From the NCBI RefSeq assembly GCF_037975245.1, contig NC_092567.1:24208376-24272375 (forward strand): DNA of 64,000 bases, read 5' to 3'. Source of the stretch: Apostichopus japonicus (taxonomy: Eukaryota > Echinodermata > Holothuroidea > Aspidochirotida > Stichopodidae). Below are positions 45,001 through 59,532 of the stretch, piece by piece (within the stretch, counting starts at the first letter, position 1; each line of letters opens with the position of its first letter). The position numbers and the translations under genes are program-made. Under the pieces are notes generated by a model. It ran no database searches and was not told where the DNA came from. It saw only the letters and a program-made list of their open reading frames with translations.

Positions 45001-47044
45001 ATCTAATGTAGAGTACAGACGTTTATTATGTACAATTGATGATACCAGGTACCAAATAGTATGTTTCACTTCTTCACTATATGCAAGATAATGTAGCTGT
45101 GGGGAAGGGGGGGGAGAGGGTACCTCTAGCAATGGATTGGTTTTTATGGGGGAAGGGGGTTACCCATAGCAAATGGAATGGTTGTATGGGGTCCATTACC
45201 CTACCATTGGTGTGGAGTGTAAAATGTGCATCTAAGGTATTCCGCTTTAGCCAAAATTTCTTTTGCTCTTTTCAAATTGTATGTAATTTCCCAGTCAAGT
45301 TTTGGTTTCCAATTTACTTAAAATTCTTGAATCTAAATTTTTCTTGATAAACCCCTTTCTACCATTTTCTGGATCCCTGGTTACATGACATGCAAGATGC
45401 TGATTGTCTCCCCACCCCCCCTGTCCCTGCACCCAGCAAAGAAATGGCTACATATATTGGTCATAATGAACTAAGTCTAGGGTAGCTCAGTTATCCAGGA
45501 CTGAGGATAGTGGCTCCAATCCTGTCCTAGCCAAAAAATTTGCTCATTTTCAAAATTGTTTTATAATTTCTCAGTTAGTTTTTCCGTTGTTGATATATTT
45601 GTTACAGTCACTATTATTATTTATCTTTCAATTCCAGAGATTTCCAGAGTTTGCCAATACCAGGCCTCTCAATTGCACAATCGATGAAGGAGATGTCTTA
45701 TTCATGCCTGCATTCTGGTGGCACGAAGTACAGTCATATCCTAACAGTGCAGAAGGCCGTAATCTAGCAGTAAACTACTGGCACGTATTCTAATTTTCCA
45801 ACATTCAAAATTTTCCAATAACCCAATTTTCAACATTCCAAAGGATAGATACATCCTGACAATCTTATTGACTTTCTATGATTTTCAGAATGTTTATTGG
45901 TCTTTTACTACCGTTGAAAGTTGAGAACTCATACAAAGTTAAAGAAGCGGTGCTCTTCATCTTAACACCCCCCCACCTCCCACCCATAAAAGAGAACTTC
46001 TCAAGCTTGCTGATAAACATTGAGTGGATATCTTTCACACTCACATCTGGTTAATAAGGCTAGAGTGACACCAAGTTATGTGATATTAAATAAGTTTTAA
46101 GTTTTGTATTAAATATGTTTAGTGATATTATAATCAGTGTATTCTCACTTAGCTTAGAGCTATTCAAATTAAATGGATAAGTTGCTCAAAAAGGCAAATC
46201 CTCATATCAGTTTGCATGACAAAGATATGATCATTATTATTATTATAAATTTTTTTAACAAGATATTTTGTGACTGCATAAGTTGCTCAAAAAACATGCC
46301 GGAAATATACAGATATGTAGGTCAAAACCAAACCTCATATCATTTTGCATGACAAAGATATTATTATTATTATTAATTTTTTGGAACAATTTGATGATAT
46401 TTTGTGACTGCATCTGGCAACAGTAGAGTGAATGATGTTATCATAGCATTTTTGAGGGAAAAAAAGAAGAAAAACTTTTGCTTTGTTTTTTCATATCTAA
46501 ATCATTTTAGATTTCATTGAAAAATTCTTAGAGAAAAATTGCATTTGATGACATTCTAAATACTGAAAACAATAACAGCTAAGGAAACATTCCTAATGGA
46601 CAAGGACAAGAAGATTATAGTAGCAAAGTGAAGCTATTGAAGAATAGTAACCAAGATGAGATCACACACCAGTACACAGCCTATACTGTGATCCACTTGT
46701 TAGGTAGGGTATGATTATGGTTAGGGTAGGTAGGGTAGAGTAAGGGAGGATTTTAGCGAGTCATAATAGGTTAATACATTAAATCAACCGTATCTCAAAT
46801 CAGTACAAGACATTGGAGATGGGGTTTTCGACTAACAGTGTGAGGCATATTTTACTTCAAGATACTTTCAGCATTACATTTCCTGCTACTTTGAATATCA
46901 CTTTAAATACTAAATATATATCTAGCTATCTCATTGTTTGTTCTTTTCAGGTATGAGCCATTCTTACAGAAGGAGTTCCCTTGTCAAGAATGTAAACTCG
47001 ATGTAAATCCCATTTACCGTCATCTTCTGAGACGCTTTTCGTGA
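42081..47044 (+). CDS. Secretory-pathway JmjC/cupin-8 domain Fe(II)/2-oxoglutarate oxygenase
   Basis: Four exons: 42081-43445, 44727-44909, 45638-45780, 46951-47044 (TGA), giving about 594 aa. Residues 1-26 form a signal peptide (hydrophobic YILSLFVCLGAV). Residues ~27-270 are an N-terminal region with NVT, NQT, NYT and NIS sequons that I do not recognise. From ~275 comes a cupin-8/JmjC fold: SKPFILEGAITHW, then KLHFDPFDNLLCQ (HxD metal ligands near 449 and 451), a GKKQLIIFEP strand, and GDVLFMPAFWWHEV carrying the distal His. The family hydroxylates protein or RNA substrates with Fe(II) and 2-oxoglutarate. The substrate cannot be read from sequence. The signal peptide argues for ER or extracellular action rather than a histone demethylase. 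The tail YEPFLQKEFPCQECKLD needs a GC-AG last intron (see finding). JMJD8-like is an alternative name I could not confirm. Confidence 0.88.
44257..44432 (+). repeat. 21-bp G-rich minisatellite in JmjC intron 1
   Basis: About eight units of GTACAGGGGAGGGAGAGTGG(G) with small length variants. The opposing frames encoding Pro/Ser repeats are artefacts. Confidence 0.92.
46160..46415 (+). repeat. Diverged direct repeat in JmjC last intron
   Basis: Two copies share AAGTTGCTCAAAAA, CCTCATATCA, TTTGCATGACAAAGATAT, (ATT)n and GATATTTTGTGACTGCAT. The period is about 115 bp. Confidence 0.75.
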
Positions 47045-47557
47045 AGACCAGTGTCACCTCGGAAGAGAAATGCAAGTTGCTTCACCTATTCATGAACAGA
47101 GACCTTGGCTAGAGCATCTTAATAAACAGTAAGGCCCTGACTGTCAGTATAGTGGACCCCAACAGCTCACAGCCCAACACCACCTTCAAGTTTGTTGCTG
47201 AGGGAACTTGTTGACCATTTTCTTGCTCTATTTTTTAAAGGCATATGTCTGGAATGCCTTTCAAACTATGCTTTCCAAGCTTTTATGTTTGGTCGCTGGT
47301 CGCTGAAAACAAACGACTGTGATTTAAAACAATGTTTAATCTGTCAGTAAACTCTCGCACCCCGTCAGGCGTTGAATTTGTTCTCCAAGTTCCAAACAGC
47401 CCCAAACGACTAATGAAATATATTTATCATCTTTTACCAACTTTCTGCAATATCATGGTGTGTCGGTTTCATTCATTCTTTATATCTTTTTAAGTGTATT
47501 ATTGTTAGGTTTGTGTGTGTGAAATTGGTCTAATATTTCTTGTGGTGGAAGGCTTTA

Positions 47558-47563
47558 AATAAA
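47558..47563 (+). promoter_or_regulatory. Poly(A) signal of the JmjC gene
   Basis: A canonical AATAAA lies about 515 bases after the JmjC stop codon, followed by AT- and T-rich sequence. It is the first convincing signal downstream, so a 3'UTR of roughly 0.5 kb is likely. Confidence 0.55.
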
Positions 47564-47599
47564 TATATTCAGAAATGAAATACTTTTATTAATTTTCAA

Positions 47600-50500
47600 G
47601 ATTTTATTTCAATTCATAAAGTCATACATTGTCTTTCTGTAATATGTCCCTGTACTTTATAGGTGTCTTTTTTTTGTGTCAGTGGCAAAGTAACAGCATC
47701 CAGTAATTGTTACGATAGAGGTGTCTCTTTTGGTTAGGTTTATATTTCATTATTTTTCCAACCATCACCTAGCCTTGCCTCATCTGTGTCTAGTAGTTCA
47801 CTGAATTTTCACATATTTTTATGTTTTTGATCTTACTTTATGAAATAGCAATTTAAAGGTCGTCGGTGTTGCTTTAACTATGTCCATTTTTTTCAAATCT
47901 CAATGACCATTTTGTTTCAGATACTATCAACATATCATGGCCCTAAATCATGAATTGGGGGTGGGGGGGGGGCGAAGATGGTGGGAGGAGGATGCTTTGG
48001 GGGAAAGTGCCAATGCCCTTAACTTTTACATTGGTTAATTTCACAGAAGCCTGTTGCTGTAATTGCCAAGTTTATAAAATTAGTCTGATTCTGGTCTCAC
48101 ACCTCATCTCAAACCTGTGAATAAAAAAATACTCCTGAAATGGTCAGGACTACTTTTCGGGGGGATAAGAGCTTCCTTGAAAATACTCTTAAACAGCTTT
48201 AGCAGGTTATCCCTGTTTACAGTTTGAAGGCATTACTGGTTACCAGTTCTCAAAGTAGAAGACATCTTTATTGGGTAAATTCAGAAATTGAATTTCTGTC
48301 TTATTGCATGCCTTCACCTTGGACTATCTGTCATGGTTTTCATTCTTTTTGCTACTTCCATAACCGGGCAAGGAACCTATGCGGTTGATTTGTTACAAGG
48401 TCCCTATTATTTTGATCCCAGGTCATTTGAGGTCGACAGAGGCCAGAATGTGATTATCTTGAGAAGCATAACTGAAATGAAACTTATACGAGCATCATGG
48501 ATTAACCTTATGGTGTTTGGTAGAGGTCAAAGGTCAACAGAGGTCAATCCCCTTAAAACCTTGGCAGACATATATCAATAAAGGGAAGTTCAGAAAATGT
48601 TGTTCGCAATTAAGGAATTCACGTTCTCCAATCATTTTGGTCAGGTTCTAGTGTCATTTGAGGCCGGTAGAGGTCAAAGGGTGGAAATCTTGAAAAGCTC
48701 TCTACCTAAAGGTTGGATGAAGCTCCTCTCAGTGTTTTTGTAGATTGCAATGTGCATGTCTACAGTTTTTGGTGATGTCAAAGGTACTGGGCTTAGTCCA
48801 TACTAGACCAATAGGTTTAACATCACTTTCAGTCTGCCAATGAAAAATAATGGTAAGGTCAGCCGTCTAATCAGATACCCATCAAATTTTAGAAAATTCA
48901 TATCTTCCTCATACAGAATACTGTCAGGATATGATTTTGACCAAAAAATAGCCCTCCAGCATAATAATGTGGGCGAATCAAGAACAGCAAACGCAATATC
49001 CCTCCAATGCTATTTTTAATTTCCTCATATGGCAAAGTAACCACTATGGGAGGGTCTACAGTGGTGCGGAAAGGGTTGTTCATGTCAGTTGATGCCCTAA
49101 AGGGATGACCTTAGGCAGAAATTTAGGCTTGATATGTCAAAGTTCAAGAGGGGGGGGGGGGAGAAGACGAAAAAAATGAAGTGCTAGTAATAATTTTTAT
49201 AGCTATTCCGGTTTTCAAGATACTCAGCTTTAAAGATGATCTTATGGGATGCTCCTTTATAAGGGATTTTCCATCGCTTTAAACTTATTTGTAATTTTGA
49301 AAATGAGGGGGAATTATTGAGATGCCCGAATATTTATATGTGAAGTTTGTTGTGGTATGCTTGGTATACATTAATTACATTAATTAATGCATTAATTTGT
49401 TGTTTGCAATTAAAAATGTGAAGAAGTGTAGAATAAAAGTATTTGTACATGTGGTCCTAATGTTTACTGAGTTTTCTTTGCATGGGCGGCAGAATAGGGT
49501 TCAATCGGGGTTGGAGGAGGGGTAACAAACTTCAAGGGGGAGGGGGGGGGTATTAGGACATGATGTGAATTGAGGGGGCTATCCACAAAGCTAACCTCAA
49601 AATTCTCCTACGAAATGAATCCTCTGTTTATGCCATTAAGACTAAAAAGCACATTTTGTACTTATCAAAAGGGGATCTGTGAATGCTTTTCACAAAACAA
49701 GGGAAGGCGGGTAATTAGAAACCAAGCTGCAAACTCACCCCCCCCCCCCAAACTCCCACCCCACATAGACAATCTCTCGGCGTCGTTAACTGTAAATCCA
49801 GAATCGAGAAAACCAATCGTCCTCAACCCATCCTTACACACTTATGAAAAAAGCTTTGACTCACATAAAAGCGTATCTCACTGTACATATTGCATCAAGC
49901 TTCCTCGCCCCCCCCCCCCGAACTGGCTTTCGTTAAAGTGTTGCAAGCCGCGGCAAGGTTACAAGTCTACTGATTTCATTACGCTCCTGGAAATATATCT
50001 ATTTCCTTCATGATCAATGTCAGCTAACTACATAGGCTACACCAAAGGTCCCCAAGTGTCTACTTACATGACCCTGTATCTTACATCAGGACAATATTTT
50101 ACGAGCCACCAGACTTAGAAACAATGCCTACAATGCTTGGAAGTTGATATTCAAAGGGGAAATACAATTTGACCGATCGTATATTTTTGTCTGGTAAAAT
50201 ATCAACACATTAACCTCCCCTACTCCCTCGCCCTTCACGATAGTGAAGACCCTGATGATAAAAAGAAAGGTGTTTGCCATTTTAAAATCTCACAAGATCG
50301 CTAGCATTTGCCTAGTAAAGTTTCATTTCGTAAAATGAAATAAATTGAATATCGAATAAGGAATTTGAAAGTTTTGCAATCGGCATGTTATTATATCATA
50401 CTTAGTATTATTACTGTTTGGGCGGAAGAAATGTTAAACCCGAAGAAAAATAATTTCATCAAATACTTTCTCATCAACAATTAGTGAGAGAGAGAAATCC

Positions 50501-51400
50501 ATCAGAGTGTCCTAGTTTGATCTAATTATCATCTTTCTGTTTCTTTTGTTTTAGTAATTCTCGGTAGGTATGGTAATAGTGTTGATGAACTAATTAACGA
50601 AGTTTGCTTTAAAGGGATATTCTGGCGACTGACAAAGTAACACAAAAAGTAAAAAAAAAAAATTAAACAATCACACTGTTACTTGAAAAGCATGTATGAT
50701 TTAAACATTATTAACATAACATTTTCAGTTTAAATTACTATGATGACATTAATTCACACATTATTGCCAGATATTTCATAAAATATTAATCTCAATTTTG
50801 AAAGTTCATATATTCGTTATTTACAAAATGTTATGGGATTTGATTTTGGCATGAATACACAGAAACGTTCTCTGAAGCAATCAAATTTAGCCAAACGGAA
50901 TACCCCTTTAATGTTACACAAACACAGCTTTTGAAATGATTTGACGTTGTGGGCATGACTTGTAGTAATTAGCAATACGACACTTCCAAATCTAAAAAAA
51001 ATGGGAGCGACTCTTGACAACGACACGATTATCTGACGTGCTTTATACACAGTTGTCAGTCGTAAAATTAAACAGAAAGATAACTGTTGATTTTTACGCT
51101 AGAATTTCACTCGAGATAAACAGAACGAAAGAATGATTGAAGTTTCTTCTGACAAAAAGAAAATAAATATGTCAAATCGAGGATGAAATCTGCTAATTGT
51201 AAAGTTTGTAAACCACCCCATGACTGCATGCCTACATGCGTTAATTGACATAATAATGAAATATTTGTGTTAATGATAGGATTGTCTCTCCCTCTCTCTC
51301 TCTCTAATATTTTTCATATCTGTGAAAAGAATAATAGGGAAAGCGTTGCAGAGGCGTCTCATTGAACTGTTACCCCGAATAATTTCATGACCTGCTTATT
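47600..51400. other. No supported gene
   Basis: Two diverged copies of a TCATTTGAGG(T/C)CG..AGAGG(T/C)CA segment at ~48420-48540 and ~48650-48760. Homopolymer G or C runs near 47960, 49150, 49740 and 49910. The 97-codon plus frame at 48288 overlaps the first segment and lacks gene-like features. Confidence 0.45.
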
Positions 51401-51819
51401 TATAGGCAGGTACATGGGCGGCGATCCTGGGGGGGATGGGGGGGATATATCCCCCCCATAAAAATGGGTGGAGGGGATGTAATACACCATATCCCCCCCA
51501 CCAAATGCCAGGAATAAGAATATTTTCATGCCTTCATTTATGCATCATCGCGAATGTACGGCTCTTTTTAGCTTCATTTCTCGCCTATACCATAAACGCA
51601 GTGCGATTTTTTTCAAATAAACCGTCTTTATAAAGCAAGAATAGTTGACTGTAGGCTTCATTGGCCCTATAACAACAAAATGTATTATTGCGCCCACGGT
51701 ATTGATATAGTACATATATGCACCCTCATAGTATTCATATAGGCCCTATAGTAGGCCTACACACGTACATGTTCCCTCGAACAGCTGAGAATCTAATGTT
51801 ACCAGGGTAATGCTTAATT

Positions 51820-52192
51820 AGGGGCGTCGGAGCGGTTCGCCGGACCAATATTCACGGCGCAAAAAAAAAAGGAGAAAAAAGTAGCACTAAGAAGAAAAAA
51901 AGGCAAAAAATAAAGAACCAAAATGAAAACATACTTCAAAATGTGTTTCAGAAGATTAATCGGGTACAAAAACAGACAAGGGAGAATGCACAGAAGAAAA
52001 GCTCGGGAAGTGCCATTTCCTGCAATCTGGGAGGCATTTTTTCAAAATTTTCTCCATTACGCTACGCGCCAACCAATGGTGGCGCGTAGCGTAGTTTGAC
52101 CTTCCAAACGTCCCCCACTCCCCCCCGATAATTATGGTAGATGGCCACACTCTGATCTTCCGTACCAATCCCAAATAGCTTCCGACGCCCCT
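51820..52192. mobile_element. Nested MITE, AGGGGCGTCGGA ends
   Basis: Perfect 12-bp inverted repeats AGGGGCGTCGGA and TCCGACGCCCCT inside the larger element. The target duplication is unclear (gcttaatt against gttaatac). Contains shared module copy E. Confidence 0.7.
52004..52095 (+). repeat. Shared internal module, copy E
   Basis: CGGGAAGTGCCATTTCCTGC then TACGCTACGCGCCAACCAAT and GGTGGCGCGTAGCGTA. The hairpin here is extended by GCTACGCGCC pairing with GGCGCGTAGC. Confidence 0.85.
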
Positions 52193-52492
52193 GTTAATAC
52201 ACGTACGTTTCACCTGGATGCCCTAGCAATCGGTACCTAGGAATGTAACTATGTGTAATTGTGTATTGCATGTGTATAGGCCTATAATAGCCTGCATGAG
52301 GCCATTTTCTTCATCGAATAATATAAAGAGCTCTCGAACATTCTAACGTAGCGCCTGAAACAAGATTGACAGGGGCAATTTTCCCAAAATAACACCCGAA
52401 ATTAAAAAAAAAAGTATTTTGGATCCTGCTTATGAGATATTTCGGACATGAAATCCCTATTTTAAAGTTGGGTATATGCCGCTTGGAAACCT

Positions 52493-52589
52493 CGGCAAGT
52501 GCCGTTTCCGGCCATCTAGAGGGTTTGTAAATCCCAAAATTTTCTTCTACGCTTCGCGCCAACTCATGGTGGCGCTACGCTTAGATAGT
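52493..52589 (+). repeat. Shared internal module, copy F
   Basis: CGGCAAGTGCCGTTTCCGGC then TACGCTTCGCGCCAACTCAT and GGTGGCGCTACGCTTAG..ATAGT. It belongs to the outer element, close to its right end. Confidence 0.85.
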
Positions 52590-52821
52590 CAACAAGGTCA
52601 TATCCCCCCCACTCGGAAGTACGGATCGCCGCCCATGGGCAGGTATACTATAGTTACCTACTATATTAGGGAATTGCTTTATCTGCCGATCGGTTGTCGA
52701 GTTTTTTCTCTCAAACGCAAAATGTCGCATTAAGCAACAGAAGAGCATCCTTTTTAGATTTGTTATGAAATACATTTATCTTTACAGTACGTCTATAGTC
52801 TAACGGGTTTAGTTAAATGAG

Positions 52822-52875
52822 CATTTGGTGCAGCGTGTCGTTAACACTTCACGATAAAGTCGTAGGTTAAATCTT
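52822..52875 (+). mobile_element. Decayed tRNA-derived SINE head (candidate)
   Basis: GGTGCAGCGTGTCGTTAACA and GTCGTAGGTTAAATCTTAGG are spaced like A and B boxes, with the B box core mutated. Too diverged for a tRNA gene. Confidence 0.3.
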
Positions 52876-53988
52876 AGGACATCTCTATGTTTATTGTTAT
52901 TCTAAAATAAAACGTGAAAAGCTGGCAAAACAAACGCACGGTCATCGCATGCGCGATCGTGCATATACGTGATGAGCGGTTAAAATAAACCTTGTCTTCT
53001 CATTGAAAGCCATTCCTACAATACGTGCCTGGAATCTTGGGGTTACACACTACTGACTACTGAAATTACAATGTCTGCTTTCATTTAATGGAAATATCGG
53101 GGTGGGCAGCTGTCCCGCGACCCCCCCCCCCCACTCCCGCAGGCTGCGGCCCTGATTTAGCGAACAATGCCATAGCTTTCAGCTTCAAAGAATACGGTAT
53201 GTGATGAAATAGTATGTAAACACTACCTGAGTACTTGTCTCGCTTGCCTCAAGTTTTCATCAGAAAGTCAAATCCTTAAGATAAAAAAAGTTTAGTTAAG
53301 TCTTACTTTACGTTATTCTTCAAGAGCTCACAATTTTGTTAAGGACCTATATATGTTTCTGGATGTCCATGATGTTGTGCCGAAAAGCAAAATAAAAAAG
53401 TAAAATAAAGTTAGCATCAAATAAATTAACATTTCCTAAATGAGACTTGAACGATTCATCGGATATGATCCCCCAACTTTTGCCACCTTATGATCATTTC
53501 AGACAGTGGTATTCACTACTTTTCATAAGAAAAGGAGAGAGTGAGAAAGTCCCTATTTAAGAAAAAAAAAACTTTCAAGCCTTTACCCATTATCTTAAAC
53601 TTTAACATATCAACACCAAACTACTTCTCTAAAAGAAACGTGGAAATATGCAAACAGATTCACGATGGATCTTTTATATATTTCTATACACCTTCTGTTT
53701 ATTCACAGACGATAAATTTACATGTTTTGTGCGTGTTAATATGAGGCGTTGTTATCATTAAATGCTGCATTCATTTACCATTACTGTCTTTTCCACGTCT
53801 ATGAATATTTCACCGGAATTGACGGTGACAACTTCCTCCTTCCTTCGTACAGAAAGTTGTTAAGAATTCCCTGGGCTGGATGGTACTAAATTTATTTCCT
53901 TACCGATAACGACGAAAGATTTGCTTCAGATTCGAACTTAGAGGATAAACAAATAAAAAATAAACTATATATATGCAACTACGGAATA

Positions 53989-58960
<4,972 letters not shown>

Positions 58961-58967
58961 ACGCCCT

Positions 58968-59445
58968 TTATCGACGACCAGCTTCCCCGAGAAGCTGCGA
59001 CATCATACGGTAGGCGAGCATTTGGTTCATGTAGGCGGCGCGGCTCTGCGAAACATCATTTTGAGACAAATTTCTTTTGTCCATTGTATCTGCACTCCTG
59101 ATGACAAAGAAAATACCAAAAACAGAAATTGTAAATATGGAGCAGAAAAGTTCCATACAGTGTGAAATCTTCGAGCCTTAACCAGGATTCTAACCGGCAC
59201 TTCTCTCTCTCTCATTCAATATATATATTGGCTACTCTTGATATGAATCAAACCTGACCTAATTTGTAGATCCCCTTTTCATTTCCAGTACCTCAAAATA
59301 AACCAGCGGTACGGCTCTAGTTGCAATTAAAACGCAAGCTGTACATTATTACTCTCGATCCTGTAGCATAACCAGAAGTGAACACCATTAAGATCGTTAC
59401 ACCCCCCCCCCTTAAAAAAAATGTCTCCTTGATGAAGGATCGAGG

Positions 59446-59532
<87 letters not shown>

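Larger units (their letters stand above)
51413..52637. mobile_element. Large hAT-like element, CATGGGCGGCGATCC ends
   Basis: Perfect 15-bp inverted repeats CATGGGCGGCGATCC and GGATCGCCGCCCATG, with a perfect 8-bp target duplication ggcaggta (51405-51412, 52638-52645). 1225 bp, of which 373 bp is a nested element. No transposase frame. Confidence 0.9.

Noticed and set aside
45478..45535. tRNA-like stretch (GGTAGCTCAGTTATCCAGG)
   Set aside because: The A-box-like part is fair but there is no acceptor stem or proper T-loop, and it lies in a JmjC intron; at best a SINE relic.
48288..48581. 97-codon frame with a hydrophobic start
   Set aside because: It overlaps a diverged direct repeat and has no splice context or recognisable domain.
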